64,000 nt of DNA from Paracyclopina nana (lineage: Eukaryota; Arthropoda; Copepoda; Cyclopoida; Cyclopettidae). Within the stretch, counting starts at the first letter, position 1. Each line of letters opens with the position of its first letter. The stretch spans positions 4,662,501-4,726,500 of the forward strand of contig JAGUCH010000002.1 in the NCBI GenBank assembly GCA_019096065.1, read 5' to 3'. The translations under genes and the position numbers were made by a program. Below the pieces are notes generated by a model. It was not told the origin of the DNA, ran no database searches, and worked only from the letters and a program-made list of their open reading frames with translations. Shown here in pieces: positions 1 to 13,452 of the stretch.

Positions 1-1597
1 CCTGTTGCTTTTGGGTCCACTGATTCAGCTGTAGAAGTAGTAGAAGTTGTTATTTAAAATCATTCACTCAATTTAAATTATCTAATAATTTTTCTTTGCC
101 TATTGTTGACAAATCAGTTCCTCATTGTTGCAATTGGCCGCTTTCACTGTTATGATTTCATTCAAAATACTTTCTTTTTCAATCCGAGGGAGGTGTAAAA
201 TAGTGATTTCTGCTAAAAACTGGAATGTAATTTCTTTTCTCTGTTGAATTATTGATGCAGGCATTCCCGAATGTACAATACTGATCCATTCAAAGTTGCG
301 GAGTCGATTTCTGGTGGTAGAAAAATTAAAAAATGGCTGACAATTTGGGTTGCTTGCAGTTGCGGAAGGGTCGAAGAGGGAGTATTCTCATCTGACCATG
401 GTGAATTCCATGAAAACCTCCATAGCCTATTACCGTGTTGAAATTCACAAGGCCAAGATTAAACAAAAACTCCCTCTTCATCAGTCAGAATTATAAAAAT
501 GCCCAGATGCGTCTTAACATTGCTTTGTCCAATCTTAGTAGTGCTTTCGTTTCCAGGGATGGGAGGGTTATTACACATATAAAGCAGAAGTGGTAGGAGT
601 AGAAGAATGACTTAGACAGAATTTTGTAATGATTGGCAAGCACGATGAGCATTGATACAATCAATGTTTAACATAACAATAACGTGATACTTTTTTGCAT
701 ATCACAACTCAGAAATAATGATCAGTCCATGTTCATGTCACACCAGTACAAATTGCCATTTTTGTGAAGAAGAAATATTTCTTTGGGTATATTGGTATAG
801 CTATGGATGTATCACAAGTGGTCATCCAACTTTTATGATTAATTGCTTGAGATTCATTCATAAGCCTAATTGATAGAAAGTAGTAGCATATAATTGACAA
901 GCTTGGCTTTACACAAAATTGTTATTATGTACAAATGTTGAGTACAACGGTCAGGGCTTTTATACTTCTTGCTTAGAGAAGTGTGTGACACACCAAGGTT
1001 TAGCTCATCCTTTGGTTTTCGTTTGCTTTTGGGGAGGGAGGGAGGGTCAACTAAAACAATGAGTTAACTTTAGCAGTTTGTTTGGCCATGAAGAATTCAG
1101 TTTTTTGAGCAAAGATGCCAAATTCAGACTTCAGGGGGGGTGTGGCGAAGACACCAGTTAAAAAGTAGTACATATCGTTCCACATTGCAGACTAAATGCC
1201 AATAGAAAGTCGTCGTCGTCATCATACAAAATTTTGCGGGGTGATAAATCGTAGCATAGTTTCTGGCAGTGTTTGAATACCTATCTTTTAAGTAGCGCTC
1301 GCACATTGGCACAATGTACAACAAAGCTTTGCGACAGGTACCATGGTTGCTGGTTGTTGCAGTTTAAAGCAAAACATGCATAGTGTAAAGAGCTGTGGTT
1401 GGTAGGTGGGGGGGATAGAATGGTTGATTGGCCATCAGCTGAACAATTATTGATGAGCATTTTCTACTTATTTGGTGTGTTTTGCAAATTCTCGCTAAGT
1501 TTCGTCTTCCTCTCAGGAATTGCAGTGAAGGTACAAAAAATAAACCAATTGGGGCCTAAGTGATATAAATAAAAATCCTTAATTATCTAGAGGCTAC
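1..1597. other. 3' flank of SINHCAF; no further gene seen
   Basis: No open frame with recognisable protein similarity or good splice structure was found on either strand. Part of the stretch nearest 1597 must be the 3' UTR of the minus-strand SINHCAF gene. I could not place its cleavage site with confidence. Low-complexity purine and G-runs occur near 1030-1060 and 1400. Confidence 0.4.
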
Positions 1598-2656
1598 TTA
1601 GGCGGTGCTAAGTAGGAAGTTTCGGTCACAACAGTCAGATTCAGAAGACGAGGGAGGAGGCGTAGACATGCCGCTTTCAGAGGGGCTAACCGCAGGTTTG
1701 TCGAAGAAACCTTCGTCGTCGGCCTCGTCCACGAGTTTGCCCGCACTTAGTGCAGTTGTGCTAGCAGCGTCTTCAGTCTCCATGATGTCGTCATTATTGT
1801 TGTAGCTGATGGGTGTCAAAGGCTCTTTGAGAGGCTTACATGATGTGCAGGGATTCATGAATCGAAGGTCAATTGCCACCTCGCCATGAGGCCCTCGGAA
1901 AATTATGCCGCAACAAACTTGCTCCCTGGAAATAGAACTGCTGGGTCAGTATCGCAAGAAGCATCGCAGTCCTCCAACTGCCAAGGCTACTTGAAATGTG
2001 CCCATGAAACGTAAAAGTTCATGGCCAAACATCAACTTTCACCACAGATGCTTCAAACGCAATAGCCAAGTCTCGAACTAAATATCAAAGAAGCAAACTT
2101 ACTTGGTCCACCTGGACATGTCGAGGAATCCGGATACAGGAATCGAGGGATTACGCTTCCTGACTATCAAAGGCTTCTTTTTGCTTCGGTAGAAATGCTT
2201 CTTGTTGATCTTCTCTGGGGTGTCGTTCTCGTCGCCGTTGTTGGTTGATGTGATGCTGTCTTTCGACTGCTTCTTGGACTTGACCAGGCTCTTGATGCCA
2301 GGTCCGCTGCGGGCATCGACAACGTGGTTCCAATGCCGGGTTGATCCTGCTGGCAATTTCATGTAGCGCTTGACCAACAAGACACAGGCATTGCAAATCT
2401 CTCCGCTTCTGAGTTCATCCAGGCTGAAGCATTTTTCAAAGTAGGACTCGTACCTTTTGCTATCGGTGAATCTGGAACTGGGAAGAAAAAGAAGACGCAC
2501 AATTAGTGTCAGCATTCAAACAAAAGCGCAGCTCACACATTTATGCATGGGCACACTCGTAATTGAACACAATTGCGCTTACCTGCTCGATTTTGCTTTA
2601 CAAATGCAGCATCCATTTGCTGATCGAAAGACCTTAGGCTTATGAAAGGTAAACAT
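1598..2656 (-). CDS. SINHCAF: SINHCAF (FAM60A) homologue, SIN3-HDAC complex subunit
   Basis: Three coding exons on minus: 2656-2583, 2477-2103 and 1925-1598, giving 258 residues. All junctions are GT/AG and keep frame. The start MFTFHKPKVFRS closely matches the family N-terminus. It is followed by the cysteine pairs CCIC and CNAC and the blocks SRFTDSKRYE, LVKRYMKLPAGS and HWNHVVDARSGP (residues about 17-80). These are the most conserved part of FAM60A. After a basic, Ser/Lys-rich linker, the FLDMSRWTK and CCGIIFRGPHGEV blocks restore similarity. The C-terminal 80 residues are acidic and Ser-rich and not alignable by eye. In mammals the protein is a nuclear subunit of the SIN3-HDAC co-repressor. 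A likely acceptor at 2713 shows that the ATG lies 57 bp inside an exon, so at least one upstream 5' UTR exon is expected. At 258 residues it is somewhat longer than the human protein (about 221). Confidence 0.93.
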
Positions 2657-2713
2657 GGTTTTCTGTTGTTTTGGGGTAGCAGAAAATTGGTGCCTACAAT
2701 TCCACTAAGAGAC

Positions 2714-4800
2714 CTGCAAGTGAAGAAGCAGACAGTGAATTAGATAATCAATAAGATGAAGAGTATCAAGTACGTTATCGATTAATTTTCTCGTCAAATG
2801 ACATCATCCTATGCGAGGGGGTCGCGACTGACTGAGAGCTGGGAGAGGAGAAGCCTTCAAGGGCAAAAACAAACCAAAACGTAACAGGGTATGTCAAAAC
2901 GTCTTCTTCCAAGGCAAGAAAGGCAACTCGGAAGAATATGTTGGCAACAAAGGCAACAACTCTAAAATGCATTCAATAGACAGAAAAGTTCATGTCAGTT
3001 TGCATTGGCTTATCAAGTTAAGCAAACATTTTGATGAGACATTGTCACGTTGCGTGCGTAATAGAGCTCTGACGAGACAACTTTTTGAAATGTCAATTTC
3101 TCCAGATCTTTGTCCTTTGTTTCGCGGACCTTCCAACATTTCAGATGCATCTTTGAAATGGCGAAATGATTGCATATTTTTCGCAGAACCCTGCAGACTG
3201 CGTATGCAACAAAGAGGGAAGGCTGTGGAAACGCAGTATTGACCTACTTTTCGTATACTATATACGTCAGCTGCTAAACTAGAAAGCCCACATCATTGAC
3301 GTAGGGAGGGGGAATATTGCTTTCCCCAGAACTACCCCAAATGTTGTTTATTATGAAAAAACTACACCTGCCTTCCCACAAATGCAATGATGCAGAATTT
3401 GTATTTTTCCAAAAGTAGGATTCGTGCAGTTTAACTTGAGCTCGCCCCGCAGTATGAGGAGATAAAAAATCATCGAGCAAAAAATGCATGTAAGGTTGGC
3501 CCTGAAAGCCAGAGAGCTTTTTTTGCTGCAGCTTCGCAGCAAAAAATGACACCAATCCCCCAAGTAGGTCATACTAATGAAAGAGGCCTACTTTGCATTT
3601 TTTTGCTGAGGCCTCACTATGCCTCATAATATGCAAAGCAAGTCCTTGTAAGTTTTCCAGGACAGTACCTCAATCAGTATCATATCGAAAAATGTTTGGC
3701 TGTTGCAGAAGGCACGAGAATAGACCACGCCTCTCTTTCAGAATGTGCTCAGTGAGTCACCAAAATACCCTCTGAGTCAATGGCTCCAACCTTAGGTGCT
3801 GTCCCCAATCAAAAGTTAAGCTTAAAAAATCAAGGAAGACCACTTGTTCTTGGAAAAATATATGAAAGCAGCTCTCAACGAGCTAAATAGTTTTTCTCAA
3901 TTGGTGACAGCATATTGCACCATTTTATTGCAGGTTAAATTTCTCGGATTCATATATTGTTAGGCCTTTGGGGAATATGACGTTGAGAGGGACAAAGTTC
4001 TTTGTTTAAAAACAAAATTGTTAACAAAGCTTCTTTGTGCATCAAAAAGTGCAACGGCGAATCGATTATGTTTACATTGAACCACGTGGTCGGCGGATCA
4101 GTTAGCTCCACGTGATTTGGCGGAGTTGTGCAGTGCAAGTGAAAAGTGCCTTTCTTCTAAAAATAGAATTGCATTCAATGTCAAATTTATCAAATGCGCA
4201 ATTTCATTCAATGTCAGCCTTTTTTAAGTCAGATCTGCTGATATCTCCATATTCAATCACAAATGATGGACTTTTTCCCACCGGTTCATAGTTTAGGAGC
4301 ACCACCTAAACCAAGAAACATTTGTTGACCCATATAATAGGAAAAACCCTTCTAGCGTTGGAAGAACGAAATGATGCACTGTCAGTAAAATCATCACCAA
4401 GTTTACGAATGATGATTACTATTCCAGAACCTGGGAGAAATTCATGAATCTCCGAATGCTGTCATTTCAGAGCATATTAATGACGTCACACGAATGTTAT
4501 CAGCTGATGATTCATTGTTTTTTACGGAGAATAATAAAAAAAAGCATTCTTTAGATTTTCACTAAAATGCCTACTTTAGAAGTTTGAAATTAACGGAAAC
4601 ATAGCATGGGTCGTTAATACCGAACGAAAGTCAAATAATTGAAGGCTACTTGCAACTGTCACTTCGCAACAGGGATTGACAAGTCAAAAATTGCAAATAA
4701 TATTATTGCCAAATTAAGCACAGCTAAGCACCATCGAAATTGCATTTTTAAGGTTTTAATTCGTACTATAGTCGACTCCCCTCTATTTGTTGACACCTAG
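2714..4800. other. First intron or upstream region of SINHCAF; nothing coding seen
   Basis: Only short frames with no family resemblance and no paired splice sites. It probably lies within the 5' UTR intron of the minus-strand SINHCAF gene, because the acceptor at 2713 implies an upstream exon. Confidence 0.3.
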
Positions 4801-4969
4801 CTGATTTTGGCGCAAAATCGCACTATATTTACCTTTTGGAACTTCGCTTTGAATCAGTTCACTAAAATGTGTCGCACTGTCACTGATAAAAAGGGGGGAA
4901 TTTTTGTTTCAGCAGAATTTCCCCCATGTGAGCCGGCCGTTTCAGTCAAACGTTTACTGAACTCAATTG

Positions 4970-5120
4970 GCGCCGACAAAACTGAGATGAAAAAGCGCGC
5001 GCGCGCGGAGCGAGCAACGCACAAAGAAGAATAGCGGGCGACCGCGTGGAAATGGCGCATGCGCCTACGCCTGCGCGCGTTGAGCGCACGCTAATTTGAC
5101 GGAAAACAGGGGAGAACACG
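4970..5120. promoter_or_regulatory. CpG- and GCGC-rich patch, candidate SINHCAF promoter
   Basis: An alternating run (about 4995-5010) and further GCGC clusters at 5035-5090 stand out from the AT-rich surroundings. CpG-containing sequence continues more sparsely to about 6.8 kb. It lies upstream of SINHCAF, which reads leftward from 2656 and needs a 5' UTR exon. It is therefore the best candidate for that gene's promoter. This rests on composition and position alone; no TATA or initiator was pinned down. Confidence 0.3.
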
Positions 5121-8100
5121 TGCACTGGAACTGCACCACGTGGACGCCGAAAATGCAGCCAAATTCATGAATTTTTCATGGAATCGCGGCGTTTTTTGCA
5201 ATGTTGGACTAATAGGACTGTTGCCGTTGGTTCTGCTGGCAAATTTCATCGGGTTGTCACCTTTCCGATTGGCTCATGTCCCTTGGCTTTGGTCAATTTG
5301 CCACAATGAGTCGACCTTATCAGTACGCTGCGGCTGTCTTTTTTGGCAAACATCATTAGAGGGGAATCCCTTTGTAGCGCATTAAAGCCCTACGATGCGT
5401 CCAAATTATTAAGTGAATTCGATGTTGCATCTTTTGATGCGCGGCATTAGTGATTGGCGCGTTTTTGCGACATTGTTTACTCCAGGTGACGCGCGCGACC
5501 CAGCGGACTGACCCACGCACGCAACGTTGACCGTAATAATAATGGGTCAAAATCTCGCGTCAGTGCGCGGGTCTTTTGTGCCATTTGAGGGCACTGCAGC
5601 TGTTACGCGGCAATCGTTGGTCTTTGTCAGAAAATATACCACGTACTGGAAAACAAAATACCAGCGTTCCCTGAGCGAGGTCGTAGAGCGAGCTGGCACT
5701 TTGACAGCCTTTTTTTCATTCCAATTTTAGGCCGAAGAACGCTGAAAAAAGGTGCATGTGGATGATGCGTGCTCGTCTAGTCGTCTGGATCAATAAAGTT
5801 TCAGACGTTTTCAAAAAAAGCAACATTCGAATCTCCCGCCAAAACTTGGACTTTGCTGCAAAAGAGGCAAAAAAGTCGAGACGCCATTCGCTAATTCGGG
5901 GTCCGCATCATTATCCAAGATCCGGAAGGTGCGTTGTGCTTCGGGCCGCGCGAGCGACATTAAGCATAAATCACGGATCCAAATGAGACGGTCAACTAAC
6001 GGGTCGACGAAAATGACGTCATTTTTTGACGATGAATGGACCGCGTTGATTCGGCCAACGTAAAGCCAATCTACCATCTAGCTTTGAGGTGTTTTCAGAG
6101 TTCATTGCTCTTACATCCGCCCAACAAAACGATCGCTTTAGACACATTTCCTGCGGCTTCTTTCCTCGGCATGCAGCTATGCCGGACAAGTTGCCACCGA
6201 CCTCGTTACGTCTCTAGTCGTCTGGATTGAAGGCCGAAAAATTGAGCTGCGCTACCAAATTAAAAAAAGTTCCATAAAAAACGGAAATGGCTCGTTTTTG
6301 CGCTGCCTTTCGTCAACTTCGACGGTTCACGCGTCAAAATTGGAGGGTTCGACGTTCCATTCGAGACGTGGATATAGCTAACTGTTTCTGCAATAACAAG
6401 AGAGCGTTTGCTCCGTTCCTTTGATTTCGCGTCATTTTTGGCGCGTGGTTGGGGCTGGCGTTGTTGTCGTCGTTGCTCTGCTTCGGCAGAGTGCAATGAA
6501 CCTGGAGGAGAGCTTGCACAGTGGCCTTGCAGGCTGCTAAAGCTGCCACCTCTAACGGCGGCGCCGGGGTGAACAAACTCGAGTTCAACGATCTACGCAC
6601 AAAGTACAAGAAAGAAAGAAAGGGAGAGAGAGATGCAAAAGGGGTGGCTATGCAGCTGCCACGCCAAACTTTACACTCGCACTTGGGGGGACTTTCCAGC
6701 CTCAAATATTTTCAGCTACGTGCCAAAGTTATTAAGCGCCATCGTATTTTGCGCCCGATGACGATTCGCTCCCTTTCCTAGGATTGCTCGTTGCCATCTT
6801 TATTTAGGTGGGGATCAATGGCCTTTTTTATGCGAGGCTTGCACTGTCCCTCATTCTGGGCGTGCGGCGAACTTTCGGCAACTCTTCCCAGTGTGAGATT
6901 CAGCTCAGAATCGATTTTATTATGGAGTCTGTGCTCGCGCGGCTCTTGGGACCAGGGGGGTCTCGTAAGTGAGTTCTTGACGCAAGTTTTGCATGCTAAA
7001 ATCACCAAATCTGTTTGTCTTAGCCTAGGTGGCGCTAGTAGTTCTTACTACATAGCGCGTGAGCTTAAGTGATGTGTCAGTCATGGAAGCAAGCGGGCTA
7101 ATCTCACGCGTCTTCAAAAGAGCTCCTAGATAAGTTCTGTATTTTTTAAAAAAGTATGCAATTTGGGCACTTTTTGATAATTTAAGGCAGGTTATGGAAA
7201 TTTTTGGAAGTGAAATCCACAGAATTATATTTAAATTTTGTCTTGAAGCCTACCACAGCTCAGTCAGACTGTGTGCTATAGTACAGCAGCGACAAGAACT
7301 CACCTTATTACTATAGATCATCTTGCTTGGGACAATTTTTGTCCACGTGGCGAAAACCAAGCGAAACCTTTCACGACGTTATTCATTCCTCTTTTCACCG
7401 AAAGATCTAGCCTAAAGCTTTCTTGTTGAAACTCGACCCAAGCGTGTTATGCTCATCCCGGTCGCTCCCAAAGTTGCCTTCTGAAATGGGCAGTTTTTGC
7501 AACGAAGGAGCTGCGGTGGGCATTAAAAGGTATCTGCTGGGTATTACGCAGCAGTTCAGCGTTTTATAACTCGGCCGCTCTGTGGTTTCCCTCGCTACTT
7601 CTGCGGGGTCAATGCTCTCCGAGTCAACGCTCCCTTGTCTCAGACGACTCAACAGCTGACAATGGCACATAAGGCCTTTTGCCGTTGACACTCGCTTGAA
7701 AACACACCTAATAGACCCAGGCTTCAACTTAAAGTCAGAGTTTCGCACTAAAAATATACACCCTAAAAAGCTTCAAAAGAAAGCAGCAGAAATGCATCGA
7801 AACAAAGCCGATAAGAAAATAGCGCAGATATTTGTAATAAGTCTTTTGGTTAGGTTAGCAAGGCATTTCTTGGCTTCGCGGTTCTTAGATGCGTGAATTC
7901 CTCAAAATCCAGACATTGATGCAGTTCTACTACTGCATAATTGCAAGTGCAAAAAAGTGCAACAATTTACAGTTAACCATTTATTTTTTGCCTCAGCAAA
8001 AGGGCAGCTAACTAAAGATCGTCCGTATTCATTCTTCCACCGAAAACTGTAGCGCATAAATGGCGGAAATGTGAATGAGACAGCGATTAGTTTCAACCGG

Positions 8101-11100
8101 TTTTTCCCAATTCTAGTTATTGATAAACGCAGAGTAGAGCGAGAATTCAAATGCGAAATTTGATAAGGCTTAAGTGTACATGATACGCCAACTTATTGAA
8201 TTTTGTTGTTTTCCATTAACAAAACAAATTGGTTTTAGTGGGTTTCGCTTTTGAGCAAGCACCATTATTCAAAAATGAAAACGGTCCGGGATAACCAACC
8301 AATGCAATGTATTTTGAAACTGAAATGGAATTTTGCCGCATAAGTGAACGTAGCATTCATTTTTGTGCGCGGCCAAGCCTTCTTCTTTTTACAGCTGATG
8401 CAAAGCTCAGATAGTGAAAATCTTCAACTTTCACCAAGTTTCCTAGATCCTCATCCATAAGGACATTCCATTAGTGATCTTATCCAAATGAAAAAAATCG
8501 CTGCACATCAAAAGGATAATTTATGCATTATTTGCATTAGACAATAAGTTCCTGGTATCTTTTGGAAAGTCGCACATTGCATTGGGAAGCAACATATGCA
8601 TGACCTACATCTTTTGCGACCATTTCGGAGCGCGGTGCGCAACGCCAGGCCTACTTTTCTACGTTTAGAAACTTGCTCCAAAATTTTCACTTTTTCGTCG
8701 GCCAGCCATGAAACAATTTGCCATATGACAGCTTGAATTGGTCAATAACAAAACTTGCATTTTTGTCAGGTCTTACTTAGGTTATTTCTTTGTTGGTTTT
8801 GTACAAGTTCCTATGAAGTCAATATCACCTACAATCCCATTTCCTTCAAAATACATTAAACGGATTGCAGGTGATATTTATTTTACACATTCTTTGCAAA
8901 CCTCATATGATCTGAATAAAAAAGCTACTTAAACCAAACAGATGATCCACAACTCCACGCCTGATCCAACAAAGCTCGCAAAAACAAAGGCTGCGATAAC
9001 AAAGACATTTTTGGCTTACCTTCAAAAAAAGTATCTCACAGATCGGTAGGTAACAAAAAATCCTAGATTAGGTGAATTCACTCCCAAGTGTACGAGTCAG
9101 TCTCGATGCGATGTGACTGAACTTTTTTCAGACCTTCAAAATGATCAGCAGAAGGAAGAGATGCCGGGGTGTAGGCCCACTGTTTTCTACAATGCCTACT
9201 CAAAAGTACTTTGACGCAAATAAAAATGCAGTTGGCTCGAACAGATGTAGCTTGGGACTACTCGACCAGATCACCCCTCAACTCACAAATGATGGAATTA
9301 TTATTGAACTCTGTGTACTTTTGTGGAACCGGTGCATTATTTCGACATGAACGTCCCTGACTCCCAAATTCATGGTTCACCTTCACACACTCACCACGAT
9401 ACATGCAGTACACGCCAAAACTTGGACGCGTTTCGCAATCCTTTGCACAAGGTCACACCAATTTCGGCCATGACCCACCCGAAAAAAAGATGGAAGACAT
9501 TCTTTTATGACTTTTATCCTATCTTGTGCTTGTCAATGTAAATAGCCTTTATGGGATATGGAACGCATTCTATTGTGCTTCACATTGCTTAGAAAAATTT
9601 CAGTTTTTCTCTATTAACCTAAATATGTAATGGACAAACGCCAAACTAACCAAACTACGCTTGATTTTGATGCTTTGCCAAACACAATTTTCTACCTTTC
9701 AGATTTCAACGCTACGCCACGTTTTGCAATCGCTCGAAGGTCAACACATTCTAACTGCAATGACCATGAGAGAAAAAAAACTCCTACTTGGCAATCTGCA
9801 TTTTAATCCAATTACATGGAGTATCAATCAACTTTACTGAGAAACTGCAGCACACTATGAAACAATCAATGCATTCGATTATTCTTTAATGAATATATGC
9901 AACTCTGGGCATTTTGAAAAAAGCCTTATTTGAAACTTTTGCTCAGTAACTCAGAATCTTTGAGAAAATCCACATGTCATTCGAGCTGTGAAAGCAGATT
10001 GTTGCAATTTTTCAGCAAATCAAGGCTCGACTGCAGTGCAGAATCCGGGTCGGCCTGGCCCGCCATTTTTTATAGAGAACAAAGAAGAACTGTCAAACTT
10101 TCAGCAAAATTGAATTTCCTGCAAAAATATCTCTAATTATCACGTGACATGCGAATGCTAAGCCTCTCTTTCGCTACCCAAGCAATATTTGTTTACATAA
10201 CTGTCAAAATTCTCCGTAAATCCGCGTAAAATTGCGAAAATAAAATTTGACACTTCTTACCTCGTGGTTCAGTTTTGACTTGTGTGACGAAATGTGACGT
10301 CAATTTTCAATGTTAAAGCCACTTTGTGCTTTTTGTTCACTCAACGATTTGACGGAGCTCAAAAGCACATTTCAAATTAATTTCTACGTTTCATTAATAC
10401 TTATTTAAAGGCTCTAATCTTGAAATTTAGGTCAACTTTGTTTTGACTAGGGCGGTTGTAACACACTTTTAAGAGGGAATAGAGCTAGCTTAATTAAGGC
10501 TCCATACTCGAAAGAAATAGGGTACCTTTAGTTTTGTTTACTCAATAACTCCCTTAATTAATTTTTTTGAAATTTCCATATTATTAGGCTGTATGTTACG
10601 CGTTGCCAGCGGTCATTTTGGCATTAAAAAGAAAATTAAGGTACTTGACGTATTTTCGATCCGTTAATGATGTTTTGCGTTGCCTTCTTTAGCGGAAAAA
10701 TAAAATACTTTTCTCGCAACCTCTAAATAAAAATGTCATCACAAATCTTGAGCTCAAAATGCTTACGTTGACTTTAAAATACAATTAGCAAGAACTGAAT
10801 TGTATTTTTCAGAGAGAGCTTTTTAGGCTGAATTTCCACTTGTTTTTAAAATTGAGCTTTTAGAACAACTTTTGGGCGTTCGCAAAAATACTCATTTTTT
10901 ATAGTAGTGCCAATTTATGTAGGTGCCTTTCCCAAAAAGTTCCTTTTACTAGTATACCCAAATAAAATAGTGGGTAAAGCCGGGTATGTAAAAATAGACA
11001 TTATTTGAGTGAATTGTGTAAGAATTCAAAAAAGTTAATTTAATGCAACCTTGAAGTATTTTTAATGAGACAAACTCTTGTGCACTCATTTTTCTACAAA

Positions 11101-11565
11101 AAAGCTTTGTAAATTGAATGAGGGTTAGCTGACCTGAGACGAAAGAAAAGTTAGCTATCCAAAATGTAATCACTCATTGGGACAAGTTCCAATTATTTGG
11201 TGCTGATTTGAATCACAATGGTCAGACATTCCCCTAAATTGGTTCCCATTTAACACAATGGGAGTCTTTCAGTTAACAAAATGCTCTCAGTATGCTGAGC
11301 GAGTGCTGCAGCCTAAAAGTAAACACTTTAAGCAACCAATTTTCGTAATAGTTCATTCATTTTCACAAGTCAGCTATATAAATTGATGAGCTACTGCATA
11401 TGTTAGAGATATCTTTCAAAATTAGTTAGAAATGATTATGCTTTTCGTGATGCAACCCTTAGCCAGCACACTGAAACAGGTCAAATTTTTTGGGGTACTG
11501 TGGCACTCTAAGCCAGGTAGTGGAAGCAACAACAACAAAGATGAGCCAAAATTGATTCTCCTACC
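5121..11565. other. Gene-poor interval between SINHCAF and the GAS1-like gene
   Basis: The first part (to about 6.8 kb) is moderately CpG-containing, and the rest is AT-rich. All frames longer than 60 codons lack recognisable motifs or plausible splice partners. A short word, TAGTCGTCTGGAT, occurs twice (near 5776 and 6212) with related flanks. I see no RNA gene or mobile element with clear ends. Confidence 0.35.
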
Positions 11566-12572
11566 ATGAAAATCCTGTGGACTCTGTGGATTTTGTCCAT
11601 TTTGTCTTTTTGTGAAAGAGTTTCATCCATGGAATACAATGTAACGCAAGTAAGTTCCTATTTTATTAAAAATAATGATTTGGCCTGTTGCACGTTTTGC
11701 TTATCCAAAACACAAAGTAATCAGGGGACTTTGGCGATTTTGCGACTTTTTGAATTTTAAAGCATAAGTGAAAGGGACTATTCTTAATCATGCTTATTTT
11801 TTCAGGACAAAAAATCCTCTTGTCGATTTGCTCAGCTGAAATGCTCATATAGAACCGGTTGCGGCTCCACATTACAAAGTTTTATTATGGAATGCGATGG
11901 GCTAATCCACAACCGAACAACTAAATGCTCAGACCGGTGCAAAAATACGCTTATTGGTCTCACCTCAACGCCAGAGGGCCAAAATCTCATGAACGTGAGT
12001 GCCAAACTTGCAGGCCTTCCTAAATTCTAATCGTACATTTTTTCCAGTGTGACTGTGATGGAGATGCTGAATGCCTGATTGCCAAACGTAACATAGAAGC
12101 GTGCCGTGAGCCGGTTATCTATGCGGTGAGAAATGACACCATTGTCAGTTGCACTGAGGCCAGATGGATTTGCTCAGCAGATGCAGAGTGTGGCAAGGCT
12201 CTCGAATACTACCACCTTTTCTGCAGGTCCATGTTCAGAGGTGACAAGTGCTCGCAAAGGTGCAAAAATAGCCTCAACATCCTAAGGCGGCAAAGCAAGG
12301 CTGCCAAACTGAGGCAGTGCCAGTGCCAAGATAATGAACAAATTGAGCACTTTTTGTGCTCAGACATCAAGGAAAACATGGAGAGTTTATGCTTTGACGT
12401 GGCGTCTGAAGAAGAGACGACCACAACATTTGATCCGATCAGTGACAACGAGATCATCGATGATGATATAGAGTACAAAGTTTTAATCACTTCTGGTGCT
12501 CAGATCTTACGGATCCACTTGATCTCTTTATATGTGATATCTTTTTTAGTGAACAATCTGCTACCACAATAG
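11566..12572 (+). CDS. GAS1-like protein with GDNF-receptor-type domains, GPI-anchored
   Basis: Three exons: 11566-11649, 11806-11994 and 12048-12572, giving 265 residues, all junctions phase 0. Residues 1-22 form a hydrophobic signal peptide (KILWTLWILSILSF core). Two cysteine-rich units follow, about residues 32-115 and 125-205, with the spacing of GDNF-receptor-alpha domains. Blocks such as CDCDGDAEC, SCTEARWIC and IKENMESLCF line up with vertebrate GAS1 (CDC, CTEARRRC, VKENMARLCF in my recall), which favours GAS1 over the three-domain GFR-alpha proteins. The second domain is followed by a Thr/Asp/Glu-rich spacer, then a C-terminal hydrophobic tail of about 20 residues with no charged end, as expected for a GPI-anchor signal. 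Vertebrate GAS1 is a cell-surface Hedgehog co-receptor; that function here is inferred. A polyadenylation signal lies at 12578-12583, only 6 bp after the stop. Confidence 0.85.
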
Positions 12573-12577
12573 ATCTG

Positions 12578-12583
12578 AATAAA
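12578..12583 (+). terminator. AATAAA polyadenylation signal of the GAS1-like gene
   Basis: A perfect AATAAA starting 6 bp after the TAG stop. It implies a very short 3' UTR unless a later signal is used. Confidence 0.55.
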
Positions 12584-12865
12584 GATCGAAAATCCAGATG
12601 CTCATTTTACCTCCATATAAGTTATTTCGAGGCTGCTTTACCTTATTTTCAACATCCTTTTTGAATTGAATCACAAAATTCTAAGGAAAGCACATCTAGA
12701 ATATACATGGACAATCAACCATCGAATAGTGACAGTCTTATGGCAACAATTATTTATGGTAATGAAAAAGGGATAAAAAAGGGAAGTTTTACTTTACATC
12801 AGCTTCCTCTTAGTTCATTAGTGTTTAAAAATGAATTTGGTCATTTCTATTAAGGAGATAACTTA

Positions 12866-13086
12866 GGGCCTGTTCACCTGCTTATTATGGCCGTTATTTT
12901 GGCAAAATATTGAAGAGAAATACTGAGAAACTGAGAATTTTTATATGGTGTAGTATGGCTTTTGGTACCAATAGACCGATTCCGAAGTCAAAATCTGAAA
13001 AATGATTTTACAAATACCAGATATTTGCAAATTTAATCATAATATCGCACGTTATTTTGCTGATAATAATGCAGGTGAACAGGGCC
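12866..13086. mobile_element. Harbinger-like MITE, copy 1 (221 bp)
   Basis: Terminal inverted repeats GGGCCTGTTCACCTGC at the left and GCAGGTGAACAGGGCC at the right are flanked by TTA on both sides (12863-12865 and 13087-13089). This matches the TTA/TAA target duplication and GGGCCTGTT-type ends known for PIF/Harbinger and Tourist elements. There is no coding capacity, so it is non-autonomous. Its interior shares the words AAAATATTGAAGAGAAAT and TTTTGGTACCAA with 28.89-28.96 kb. Confidence 0.85.
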
Positions 13087-13452
13087 TTAACCTTTTGTTT
13101 TATTGTTGCCTCCTCGCCTCCCTAAGTTTGACCTTTTCTATCAAGACTGTGAGAGAGTTGATCTTAATAATTATGATCAACTAAATGCAAGAAACTAGAG
13201 ACCATTTTAGTAAAATTGACCAAATTCAATTGAAAGCATTTTTAAAGCTATGAAAAAATTGCATTCAAGTGCAATTAAACAATTCAATTTTGAATATTAA
13301 ATAATATATGTAAAGAATTCATACATAAATACACTTCAATTCTTTTAAAAAATTATTCCATTAAAAACTTATGACAGTCTTCAAAAAAATTAAAAGTAGA
13401 TCTAAATAAAAACATGCTCAAGTTCAGCCGATCTATGCATCCCCGCACCTGA

